Shown here piece after piece: positions 48,401-57,997 of a stretch of DNA of 64,000 nucleotides. The translations under genes and the position numbers were made by a program. The stretch's first letter is position 1. Every line of letters starts with the position of its first letter. Source of the stretch: Lycium barbarum (Eukaryota; Streptophyta; Magnoliopsida; Solanales; Solanaceae); assembly GCF_019175385.1 (NCBI RefSeq), contig NC_083339.1, forward strand, positions 34,122,147 to 34,186,146. Direction: 5' to 3'. The notes beneath the pieces were generated by a model that ran no database searches, was not told the DNA's origin, and worked only from the letters and a program-made list of their open reading frames with translations.

Positions 48401-48726
48401 CGTGGTACTAATTTGTGTATGTATTTTCGGGCACGACAGTACTCGACCCTTTCTATGTATAAGTGTACTATGTCTAGAGGCTCGTAGACAGATATGTACA
48501 GTCAGGCAGGTACAGTTAGATATATGGTGTTCTAGCATGTTAATGTTGTTGTAGAAAGTGATAATGAACTTGACTAGTCTATGCTCATAATGATGCTGCT
48601 AATGTTCAAAAACAAAAATATGGCACAGTTCATACGGCCTGCTAAGAGGAAAAAGTAAAAGGATAGGCAAGGGGTGCTCGGTACAAGTATCGGGTACTCG
48701 TCACGGCCCCTAGGCGGGTCGTGACA
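45478..48726 (+). mobile_element. LARD-like element 3' LTR
   Basis: 3,249 bp, near-identical to 40624-43869. Differences are scattered, such as an extra T in the opening TTTTTT run and an extra AT in a TA run at about 46545. The leader palindrome is at 46772-46783. Confidence 0.93.
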
Positions 48727-48731
48727 CCTCA

Positions 48732-49104
48732 GCAAGGTCAAGGTGCTTACAACAACTCTGGGAACTACAACAATAATTATGGTGGTGTGAACCAAGGGAG
48801 CTACAACAACAGCAGCAATTTTGGGAACAAGAGTTCCAATCCTTATATACCACCGAAAGGGCAGTCATCGGAGCAGGGTAGTTCGAAAGTTGAAGCAATG
48901 CTTGAGAAGATTCTGGCAAATCAATCGAATTCTGAAAGGACTTTATCTGGGTTGACAGAAACAATGGGTTCTCATATAGCGGCTATTCAGAAGCTTGAGT
49001 TGCAGATGAGGGATATTTCTAGAGAGTAGCACCCTCCTAAAAGGGGAGGACTTCCAAGTGACACCATCCCAAATCCGAAGAATGGGGGAGGCGGTTTAAA
49101 CAAT
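48732..49104 (+). pseudogene. gag: Athila gag, C-terminal part
   Basis: Continues the Athila gag frame after the insert: a Gly/Tyr/Asn-rich tract (QGAYNNSGNYNNNYGGVNQG), then a helical stretch MLEKILANQSNSERTLSGL. A TAG at 49027 replaces a probable CAG. The NGGGGLNNVFAITTRSGK segment marks the step into the protease region. No CCHC knuckle is visible, as is common in Athila. Confidence 0.85.
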
Positions 49105-50019
49105 GTGTTTGCCATTACTACTAGAAGTGGTAAAACAATACAGGGGGCTGCTGAGAAGGTGATTGATCTTGAGCCGATAGATGAAGAGAATGAGGTGCAG
49201 TCTGAAGCACCCATTATTGCTGATGAGATTCCTACTGACAAGAAGGTTGCTGATATTCCAGAGATGGTCAGTGAAGCTGATAACACGAGCAATCAAGCTG
49301 TAAAAGGGGCTCTCCGCCCTTTGACACAGCTATTCAAATCCAAACCTCCCTTTCCTCAGAGGTTGGTAAAGAAGAAGGAAGATGCTAAGTTTGAGAAGTT
49401 TTATGATCAGCTGAAGCAGTTATCTCTAAATTATCCCTTTTTGGAAGCTGTCAAGGAGATGCCCGGTTTTGCAAAATATTTGAATGATTTACTGACTAAG
49501 AAGAAGACGGTTCAACATGAAATCGTGAGTTTGACTCACACTGTGAGTTCCATCATTTCAACTACAACTGTGCAGAAAAAGGGAGATCCTGGGGCGTTCA
49601 CCATTCCTTGTTCTATTGGGTACCACGATTTTGCTCGTGCTTTGTGTGATAATGGGGCGAGTATAAATTTGATGCCCCTTGCTATATATAAACAATCGGG
49701 TTTAGGGATGCCAAGGCCGACTACAATAAGGTTGCAGATGGCTGATAGGTCTATCAAAAGACCTGTTGGGGTGGTTGATGATGTAATTGTGCGGGTTGGT
49801 AAATTTTTGTTGCCCGCTGATTTTGTGATTCTTGACTGTGCTGTTGATCGGGACATTCCTATCATTCTGGGGAGACCTTTCCTTGCTACAGGGAGGGCTT
49901 TGATGGATTCGGAGAAAAATGAAATCAAGTTCCGAGTCAACAATGAAGAAGTGACTTTTCAGGCTAGCAAAGGGATGAAGTTACCAAGTTCTTATGAGAG
50001 TATTTCGGTAATTGATTAG
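49105..50019 (+). pseudogene. Athila protease region
   Basis: Opens FAITTRSGKTIQGA and runs through an acidic linker and FPQRLVKKKEDAKFEKFYDQ to the aspartic protease: ALCDNGASINLMPLAIYKQ (catalytic DNGAS), MADRSIKRPVGVVDDV and IPIILGRPFLATGRALMD. All key protease motifs are kept. A TAG ends this stretch at 50017; the frame continues directly as a further pol linker (50041-50358). Confidence 0.9.
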
Positions 50020-51486
50020 TTTGTTGTTGTTGATGAAGCAGTGGAGTTCAAGATGGAAGAAGAGAGTTTGGGTGAGGCTTTAGCTGGTATTCTGATGAAT
50101 TTCGATGCTGAAGACATGGAAGGTTATGAGGAGACAATTAATTCACTTGTTGGGTTGGGCTCATATACATACCACCCAAAGAAGCTGAATCTTGATCTGG
50201 AAAATAGAAAAAATCCTCCAGCAAAGCCTTCGATCATTGAACCACCTAAGTTGGAGCTTAATCAGCTCCCATCACACCTGAGATATGAGTTCCTTAGTCC
50301 GGACAATACATTACCGGTGATTGTTTCAGCCTTATTGACTGAGGAGCAGATTTTATAGCTTTTGGAGGTGTTGAGGGAGTATAGGTGTGCTATTAGTTGG
50401 ACCATAGCAGACATCCGAGGCATTCCATCTGGGATCTGTGAGCATAAAATTCAGTTGGAGGAGGGTAGCAAACCGAGTGTAGAGCATCAGAGGCGACTGA
50501 ACGAAAATATGCAAGAGGTCGTCAAGAAATAAATCATCAAATGGCTGGATGCAGGCGTGGTTTACCCAATTGCTGATAGTAAATGGGTGTGCCCGGTCCA
50601 ATGTGTTCCTAAGAAGGGCAGCATCACTGTTGTGCCGAATGCAAAGAATGAGTTGATCCCTACCAGAACTGTCACCGGATGAAGAGTTTGCATGGATTAT
50701 CGCAAGCTCAATACAGCCACTTGCAAGGACCATTTCCCTATGCCCTTCATTAATCAGATTCTTGACAGGTTAGCAGGGCGTTCCTACTATTGTTTCCTTG
50801 ATGGTTATTCGGGCTACAATCAGATCAACATCGATTTGGAGGATCAGGAGAAGACAACCTTTACTTGCCCTTATGGGACATTTGCGTTCAGCTGGATGCC
50901 GTTTGGTTTGTGTAATGCACCGGCCACTTTTCAGAGGTGCATGATGTCAATCTTCTCTGACATGGTAGAGGATTTCTTGGAGGTGTTCATGGATGACTTT
51001 TCTGTGGTGGGAGACTCGTTTGAAGATTGTCTTGGCCATCTGGGTCAAGTGCTAAAAAGGTGTGAGGAGACCAATCTGGTGCTAAACTGGGAGAAGTGCC
51101 ATTTTATGGTGAAAGAAGGAATCGTCCTCGGTCACAAAATCTCTGAAAAGGGAATCGAGGTCGATCAAGAAAAAGTTGATGTGATTTCAAAACTTCCTCC
51201 ACCTATCTCAGTCAAAGGTGTCCGAAGTTTCTTGGGACATGCTGGGTTCTACAGGCGTTTCATCAAAGATTTCTTCAATGTTGCCAATCCATTATGCAAG
51301 CTTCTTGAAAAAAAGGCTAAATTTGTGTTTGATGAGAAGTGCCAGAAGGCGTTTGAGGAATTAAAAGAGCGTCTCACTACTGCTCCTATTATTATTGCTC
51401 CTGACTGGTCCCTACCTTTTGAACTGATGTATGATGCTAGTGTTTTTGCAATAGGTGTTGTTCTTGGGTAGAGGCACAATAAAATT
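50020..51486 (+). pseudogene. pol: Athila linker and reverse transcriptase
   Basis: Same frame as the protease. A linker with LPSHLRYEFL leads to the RT. Stops: TAG 50356 (CAG expected), TAA 50530, TGA 50680 (TGG expected before RVCMDYRKLN), TAG 51469 (CAG expected). RT motifs are all there: WVCPVQCVPKKG, CMDYRKLN, FLDGYSGYNQI, CPYGTFAFSWMPFGLCNAP, and the catalytic box EVFMDDFSVVG, which has the Athila form FMDD. The fold continues through VRSFLGHAGFYRRFIKDF to the start of RNase H (LMYDASVFAIGVVLG). Confidence 0.92.
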
Positions 51487-53190
51487 ATGCACCCGATCTA
51501 TTATGCTAGCAGAACACTGAATGCTGCACAGATGAATTACATAGTGACGGAGCAAGAGCTGCTTGCCATTGTGTTTGCCTTCGAGAAATTTCGAGCCTAC
51601 TTGTTAGGGTCCAAAGTTGTGGTTTTTACTGATCATGCAGCCTTGAGATACCTCATGGAAAAGAAGGAAACAAAACCGCGACTGATCAGATGGGTGCTAT
51701 TGCTGCAAGAGTTTGATTTTGAGGTGAAGGACCGGAAGGGCACTGAAAACCAGGTGGATGACCATCTCTCTCGGCTTGAAGAAGCTGGGAGACCTTCTGA
51801 TGAGCTTAATATCGATGATGCTTTTCCAGATGAATGGGTGTTGGCTGTGTCGATGGAGGTAGCACTGTGGTATGCTGATATTGCCAATTATTTGGTAACA
51901 GGTATAGTTCCCGATGATATCAAGACTTACCAAAAGAAGAAATTCTTGCGGGATGCTCAGCAATACTATTGGGACGAGCCTTATTTGTCCCAAACATGCG
52001 CTGATAACATCATTCGGCATTGTGTTCCGGAAAGTGAAGTGATGGCAATTCTAAAGGCATGTCATGACTCTCCTGTTGGGGGTCATCATTGCGGAAACCG
52101 GACTGCAGCCAAGGTACTTGAGTGCGGCTATTACTGGTCGACTATTTTTCATGATGCTAATCCTTTGGTGCGGTCCTGTGATCAATGTCAAATGCAAGGG
52201 AATATCGGCAGAAGGCAAGAGATGCCTATGAATTTTGTTATGGAGGTGGAAGTGTTCGATGTATGGGGGATTGACTTTATGGGACCTTTTTTGAGTTCTG
52301 GTGGCATGAAATACATCTTGGTAGCTGTAGACTATGTGTCAAAATGGGTAGAAGCGGTGGCTTTACCCAATAATGAGGCCAAGAGTGTTATGGGGTTCCT
52401 CAAGAAGAACATATTTACTCGTTTTGGTACTCCGAGGGCGATAATCAGTGATGGTGGATCCCATTTTTGCAATAAAGCGTTCGCGGGACTGATGGAGAAA
52501 TATGGTGTAAAACATAGGGTGGCAACGCCTTATCACCCTCAGACAAGTGGACAGGTTGAAGTGTCCAATAGGGAGATTAAAAGTATTCTAGCAAAGACAG
52601 TGAATGCCAATAGAACTGATTGGGCCCGCAAGCTCGATGATGCTCTATGGGCATACCGGACTGCTTTCAAGACTCCAATTGGGACTTCACCCTTCAAGCT
52701 TGTATTCGGGAAAGCTTGTCACTTGCCGGTTGAACTTGAACACAAAGCTATGCGGGCGCCGAAGAAACTGAATATGGATTGGGAGGAAGCAACCAAGCTG
52801 CGGTTGTTTCAATTAAATGAGATGGATGAATTTCGGTACCAGGCATATGAGAGTGCGACCCTTTATAAAGAAAGGATGAAGCAATACCATGACAAGAAGA
52901 TTCTGAAGCGAGAGTTCTACAAGGGTGACTCTGTATTATTGTTTAACTCTCGGCTGAAGTTGCTACCGGGTAAGCTTAAATCCAGGTGGTCTGGTCCGTT
53001 TGAGGTGATAGGTGCTTCCCCCCATGGAGTGGTTGAATTAAAGTCCGGAGATAGTACTCGGACATTTAAGGTGAATGGGCAGAGATTGAAGCACTATCAC
53101 GGCATGATTTCGAAGGATAGTATTGTTGATCGCTACAGGTTGAAACACCTCGGAACGAACAATGATCTGGTGTACCAAGACCAGGAGTGA
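51487..53190 (+). CDS. pol: Athila RNase H and integrase (intact segment of pol)
   Basis: 567 codons open to TGA 53188, the natural end of gag-pol. RNase H (residues 1-95) has [20 protein letters not shown] and [13 protein letters not shown]. The integrase zinc finger lies near residues 190-240 (GGHHCGNRT ... CDQCQMQG). The catalytic Asp of WGIDFMGPF is near 263, that of SDGGSHF near 322, and the Glu of [11 protein letters not shown] 36 residues later (D-35-E). C-terminal part: [20 protein letters not shown]. It lacks its own start in the element's logic, being the tail of a polyprotein; eight stops upstream make it untranslatable by normal readthrough. Confidence 0.9.
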   Translation: MHPIYYASRTLNAAQMNYIVTEQELLAIVFAFEKFRAYLLGSKVVVFTDHAALRYLMEKKETKPRLIRWVLLLQEFDFEVKDRKGTENQVDDHLSRLEEAGRPSDELNIDDAFPDEWVLAVSMEVALWYADIANYLVTGIVPDDIKTYQKKKFLRDAQQYYWDEPYLSQTCADNIIRHCVPESEVMAILKACHDSPVGGHHCGNRTAAKVLECGYYWSTIFHDANPLVRSCDQCQMQGNIGRRQEMPMNFVMEVEVFDVWGIDFMGPFLSSGGMKYILVAVDYVSKWVEAVALPNNEAKSVMGFLKKNIFTRFGTPRAIISDGGSHFCNKAFAGLMEKYGVKHRVATPYHPQTSGQVEVSNREIKSILAKTVNANRTDWARKLDDALWAYRTAFKTPIGTSPFKLVFGKACHLPVELEHKAMRAPKKLNMDWEEATKLRLFQLNEMDEFRYQAYESATLYKERMKQYHDKKILKREFYKGDSVLLFNSRLKLLPGKLKSRWSGPFEVIGASPHGVVELKSGDSTRTFKVNGQRLKHYHGMISKDSIVDRYRLKHLGTNNDLVYQDQE

Positions 53191-54291
53191 TTGGTCACCA
53201 CCGCCGTGCCGCGACGTTAAATCAAGCGCTTCTTGGGAGGCAACCCGAGTGTAATGTTTATTTTTCTTTTGATTTTTTTATGACATATAGGGTAATGGTT
53301 GTTTTGGTGCAGGAACAGATCACAGAAAAATTCTACTGAAAAGCAGGTAAGTTCAGTTGTAAGACACTGTTTAGCAACATTGCAACATACGCCTGAAGTT
53401 TACGGACCGTATTTCACTATACGGCCCGTAAACCAGGGCATATTTAACATTGTTACCAAACAGTGAGCACTGTAAGTAACATGCTAGTTTACGACCATGG
53501 AGGACGGACCGTATTTCACAATACGGTCCGTAAACCTGATCGTAAACTAACATGCAACATTGCAGTGTTCTGCCCTCATCAACTACTCTAAATCCGGGTT
53601 GTAAACTATTTTACGGACCGTATTTAGAGATATAAAAAAAACAAATTAAAGCAGCGGTTTAAATATAACCCACACGATTTAAATCAAGGGCAGAAGAACC
53701 AAACACCCCATCGACTTCCCTCCATTACTTCTCCTTTCACCTTCACGTCTCCCTCCAAAACTCCCCTCATCCCAAATGGGTTGGAGGGCATTCCATACTT
53801 TAAATTTCAATATTTGAAGTTTTGGTCTGCCTACCAATAACTTGAGTCTTGTGGGAATTATGCAAAATTTGTAGAAAATGGGTGAAGTCTGAGTAACCTA
53901 ATCCCCGAACACAAATGTGAAACCGAGATGTGAAATGAAATTTTGAAATCAGAATATGTATGTCTGTGGTGCGAAATACGACTGCACTTTATGGACCGTA
54001 TTTCAATTTACGGCCCGTATTTAAGCATGTAAGTGGACAGAATGTTATCCAAAAGGAATCCCAATTTACGATCTAACTTTACGGTCCGTATTTTAGTTTA
54101 CGGTCCGTATTTAAGATTACAGGATGGGACAGAATGTTATCCACTACAAATGCTCAGTTTACGATCGTACTTTATGGACCGTAAACCAGTTTACGGTCCG
54201 TCTTTTGTGTTTACGACCTAAGACAAAACAAATATTTTGTGCATAGTCAAACTATCTTATCTTTGGTTGGATTTTCCATGGTAACTAATAT
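53191..54291 (+). other. Athila spacer with TACGGWCCGTA copies
   Basis: Non-coding between pol and the third ORF. It carries about eleven full or near copies of the palindromic 11-mer, again mostly in pairs about 19 bp apart: at 53401 and 53420, around 53511 and 53530, 53613, 53994 and 54011, 54079 and 54098, 54175 and 54192. Some are decayed (TATGG or CGGCCCG). A pyrimidine-rich run follows at the end of the region. Confidence 0.8.
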
Positions 54292-54307
54292 GTGGTGTCT
54301 TTTGCAG
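54292..54307 (+). promoter_or_regulatory. Possible splice acceptor before the third Athila ORF
   Basis: GGTGTCTTTTGCAG ends at 54307 and the next bases contain the likely start ATG of the third ORF (54310). Downstream ORFs in env-position are often expressed from spliced RNA in LTR elements. Only the acceptor is visible; no donor was identified. Confidence 0.4.
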
Positions 54308-54309
54308 GA

Positions 54310-56442
54310 ATGGGTCAGAAAAGGAAAGCAACGAAAGCGGGGGCCCAAAGCACGGGCAAGAAAAAGAAAGCACGCTCGGATTCAAGATTGATAGATGAAC
54401 CTTCCACTTCGGAAGGGGAACAATCAGGATCCGAGTACGCCGAGGTGATACCACCACCAAAAGTTAGGGGGGGCCCCACCCAAGACACAGCGGCAACCAC
54501 ATCACAGCCCTCACCTATGACCCCGTCCAAGTCTACGTCAGAAGCCTCCCAGTCTGAAGAGGGGGATTCCGACGCGAAAAAATCAAGCAGGGGGGATACC
54601 ACCCGAACTCCACCAGAGAGTGACTCAGCAGGGTTGAGTGAAGGCAGTGATCTGGTTGATGGGACGCCGCCTAAAGGTCGTAAGCTGGTCGTAAGGACCA
54701 AACGGCTGGAGGAAGAGAAGCTGCGGTTCTCGGTAAAGGGGTCAAAGGAGTTGTATGACCAATGGATGGCCGGGACTGAGACTGGTGGACAGCCGTCGCA
54801 GAAAATATTCGAAGAACGGCGGCTGATTTTCGATGGTATTTCAGCTCACCCACAGCTGGATGATACCATCGAAGGGTACAAGTTAGATGCGTTCATTCAT
54901 GAGCCGGGAGAATATGCTCCGCATATTGTGCGGGAGTTCTATGCCTCCTATGGGGCCGTCTTGATGTCGATGAAAAATCCGAGTCGTGCTTGGCACCAGA
55001 TTCCCATGCTGGAGAATGTGACAGTCCGGAACTCGCTGGTTGATATTTCCTCCAAGGCCATCAACAGGGTCCTGTTCGGTGATGATTTTGTGGCTCTTAC
55101 TGATCTGAGCCTGTTCCTGGACAAACGAGACAGGAAGGACAAGAAATCCGTCCGGGAATGGACTGCGGAAATTATAACGTCGGAGCCACATGAGCAAAAA
55201 TGGACCACTGATGGCAAAGTCAAGATCACTAAAAGCTGTTTGTCCACAGAGGCTAAATTTTGGTGGACCTTGCTGCGGTACAGGATCACTCCAACCCAGG
55301 CTGATAATACCCTGTCCACCAGTCAGGCAGTCACTATTGCCTCTTTCATGTCAAGGTACCCGATGGATATTGGGGAGCTGATAGCTGAGGAGCTGCATGT
55401 GCGGGCACACAAGCCCAACCAGAACATTGTCTTTCCGTGTCTTATCACGGCGTTGTGTCGACGGGCAAGGATAATTTCGCTTCCATATTGGGACGGTACC
55501 ATCACAGCTGCGCATGTAAGGGATTGGAGGAAAAACAAGGTGATGAGCCAAAAGGACCGGGAGGCAGATCAGTCCGGCGATGACGACGACACTCAGCTGG
55601 AATTGAGTCCGAGCCGTGCATATGGGACTGATCCAGTAGGGTCAGAGTTTGGTACTGCTACTACTGGGCCTGAGGCTCCCACGACGGGTGTTCCGGATAC
55701 TGTCCATACACAGGAGGCTGCAGCCACACTAGATATTTCTAAAGCAAGACCTCCACCACCACTTCCGGCCACACAGGATCCTCCTTCGGGGTCCGCCACG
55801 GCTGCTGCGACAGCCGATCCTGCTGATCCAGAGCTAGGGTTGCTGCACTTCAGTCCTGCTAACTATAGCCAGATTGCAATCAAAGCAATGCAGACCGAAA
55901 GGCAAGTAGACAAAATCTTGCAACAATTCAGGCCGAAGGTGGTGAAAATAGTGCAGCAGCTGGTTACCGAGGCGACCACAGAGATCCGTGCTGATTTTGA
56001 GAAAAAGCACGAGGTGTATCAGGCTAGACTTGACAGCTTTGAGGCGAGATTGTTGACTCGAGAGCAGACCGCACCCGGTGGGGAGTCTAGTTCTTTGAGG
56101 AGCGAGTTGGAGAAGCTGAAAAAGGAGCTTGAGACACTCAAGGGGCACGGGATGATAGCCGCACTAGCACCAGAACCAGCACCACGTCCCATTTTGCCTA
56201 CTACGTTTAAGGTGCTGGATTTGCTTGATTCTGAGGAGGAGACGGAGGATGCCGAACCCTCTGTTCGCGATACTGGAAAGAGGGTCCTTGAGTCATCTGA
56301 GGACCCGGAGGAGTTGGCCATGAGATTAAGAAAGACTGAAAAGAAGGAACTGCACCAGGCGATCTTTCAGTCATTAGTTGAGCCGCAGCGCCAACCAGGA
56401 GAGTCCTCAAGTCAACCACCGGATGCGGCGGACCAGCGATGA
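54310..56442 (+). CDS. Athila third ORF (env position), plant transposon protein-like
   Basis: An intact 710-codon ORF, with start MGQKRKATKAG preferred over the upstream Met at 54292 because of the putative splice site. Residues about 1-25 are Lys/Arg-rich, like a nuclear signal. About 25-120 are Ser/acidic-rich and disordered. About 130-400 form a globular part (KELYDQWMAG, FEERRLIFDGISAHPQL, PHIVREFYASYGAVLMS, then a run ending FPCLITALCRRARI) that resembles the 'putative plant transposon protein' family (PF20167-like, from memory). A Pro/Ala/Thr-rich linker follows, then a coiled coil at about 525-615 and an acidic tail. No signal peptide or membrane segment is seen, so it does not look like a classical envelope protein. 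It is fully open, unlike gag-pol. Confidence 0.75.
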   Translation: MGQKRKATKAGAQSTGKKKKARSDSRLIDEPSTSEGEQSGSEYAEVIPPPKVRGGPTQDTAATTSQPSPMTPSKSTSEASQSEEGDSDAKKSSRGDTTRTPPESDSAGLSEGSDLVDGTPPKGRKLVVRTKRLEEEKLRFSVKGSKELYDQWMAGTETGGQPSQKIFEERRLIFDGISAHPQLDDTIEGYKLDAFIHEPGEYAPHIVREFYASYGAVLMSMKNPSRAWHQIPMLENVTVRNSLVDISSKAINRVLFGDDFVALTDLSLFLDKRDRKDKKSVREWTAEIITSEPHEQKWTTDGKVKITKSCLSTEAKFWWTLLRYRITPTQADNTLSTSQAVTIASFMSRYPMDIGELIAEELHVRAHKPNQNIVFPCLITALCRRARIISLPYWDGTITAAHVRDWRKNKVMSQKDREADQSGDDDDTQLELSPSRAYGTDPVGSEFGTATTGPEAPTTGVPDTVHTQEAAATLDISKARPPPPLPATQDPPSGSATAAATADPADPELGLLHFSPANYSQIAIKAMQTERQVDKILQQFRPKVVKIVQQLVTEATTEIRADFEKKHEVYQARLDSFEARLLTREQTAPGGESSSLRSELEKLKKELETLKGHGMIAALAPEPAPRPILPTTFKVLDLLDSEEETEDAEPSVRDTGKRVLESSEDPEELAMRLRKTEKKELHQAIFQSLVEPQRQPGESSSQPPDAADQR

Positions 56443-57997
56443 GATGCTCACAGCATCAAGGTACCATTTTCTTACTCCCTCATTCTTATAATTGAAGCAC
56501 TGAGACAGTGCTTGATTCTTTAGTTGGGGGTGGGACTAATTGATAGTAGGGGAGTGTAAATATGTGTTTAGGAACCCCCTCGGCTTTTCTTTGCCAAAGT
56601 TCTTTTCCTGAGGGGGGTTTTATTTTGTTGAAACTGGCATGTTTAGGATGTTGCTTAGGTTGAATAGAATAATTTTTACTTATTTGGTGTTACTTTGTAA
56701 CTGATGGCATGTGTTGTAGTTGGTTGAAAATTTGGACCCCTCAGAATTTTTGAAAAATGCATATTTAGAACAGTTATTGTCTGACATTATTGATTCTTTA
56801 TATGACATTGTGATTATTGGGGTGTTGTATGATGAATGACTACTTAGGAGGTCACAAGTGTAAAAATGATTGTCCTTATGCCGATGTTTATGTGAGTTGT
56901 TAGTTTAATTCTGTTTACGCATGTATAATCTAGAACTTGCCTGGTTGGTCTTGTTTGAAATCCGAAAGTTAGTTTGGTTGTGAAATGATCTTAGGCTTTC
57001 TTTGTATTAATAAGTCACTTTGCCTAAATAAGCCTCACCAAAAGCTGAAAATATCACTAGTTTTCCCTTTTTGAGCCTTTTTGACCGTTTTCTTGGCTAG
57101 CCGAATGAAACCTCACCCATTGTGAAAATTATCCACCTTTGCACCCGTTTCCTCCTTGATGCTACTAGATAGACGAGGCAAAACGCCTAAGTTGGGGGGT
57201 AAATTAAATGTGAAGTAGATGTTGAGAACAAAGGTTGGGGGTGGTGAAATTTTATTAGTAGAGAGTCGATGTGGTAGTTGATACTGTATATATAAAAAAA
57301 AATCATCAGAAAATTGAAACACAAAAAAGAATTGCTAGTTGGATAGGAATAAAACCACATCGAGGTCGAAAACGTGAAAGAAAAGAAGGGGCTGGAAAGA
57401 TAAGAGGCGAATCAAGGTAAAGAGATGTTGTAGTGTCAAGGAGGGTGAGTCACTAATACCCAAAAGGTATCCTACCCGTCCCTAAGCCTACATTACAAGC
57501 CGAAACAAGTCCTAATATGATCACAACCGAACGAGCCTAGGATGAGAACATAGAAAATAAGGGCAAGCCTATGGTATTTGCATGTGTAAATATGAATTCT
57601 TTATGAGTGTTGAGTGTTTTTCTCTTCTCTTTCATCTTCGTCCCATTCTTGTCGTATATATGTGTGTTGGGACATTCTTTGGACTATGTGAGGGCATAAG
57701 GATGAGAATTGAACAAAATAAAGTGACCACCGAAAGTAGCGTTTGTGTGCATGATAATATGTTCGATAATGTAATGTCATGTAGTGAAGCTTCATGGTTA
57801 GTCATAACGTTCTTAAGTGGTGTAATATTGCTTTACAATAGACAGGTGGGGTTATCAGTTGAAGGAAAACATGCATGCCAGAAGTTCCGAGTCAAAACCA
57901 ATGTAGACATTGTTATTCTGTGAAGTCTAGGTGTAGATTGAGTCGTTGCGTGGTATGGCCTGCTTGAGGACAAGCAAATGCTTTAAGTTAGGGGTGT
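56443..57997 (+). other. Athila 3' untranslated region
   Basis: T- and G-rich non-coding DNA between the third ORF and the 3' LTR. A 113-codon ORF at 57582-57923 has no recognisable domain and is probably chance. The end, AAGTTAGGGGTGT (57985-57997), is a weak polypurine tract just before the LTR start. Confidence 0.75.

Larger units (their letters stand above)
40624..48726 (+). mobile_element. Short-cored (LARD-like) non-autonomous LTR element
   Basis: 8,103 bp inserted in Athila gag, with a perfect CCTCA duplication (40619-40623, 48727-48731). LTRs of 3,246 bp (40624-43869) and 3,249 bp (45478-48726) are nearly identical by eye. The internal region is only 1,608 bp and has a tRNA-iMet primer site (43874), one 209-codon ORF and a polypurine tract, but no gag, protease, RT or integrase. 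This is the build of a large retrotransposon derivative. LTR ends (TGTTATATCCC / GGTCGTGACA), primer site and the pre-PPT hairpin match the Tekay element at 19306-30262, so Tekay-like proteins probably moved it. LTR likeness makes it one of the youngest insertions here. Confidence 0.93.

Noticed and set aside
54310..56442. Third ORF as a true envelope glycoprotein.
   Set aside because: No signal peptide, no membrane segment, a basic nuclear-type N-terminus and a coiled coil; only its position suggests env.
57582..57923. A 113-codon ORF after the third Athila ORF.
   Set aside because: No recognisable domain, low-complexity AT-rich surroundings, and no counterpart known to me in Athila elements.
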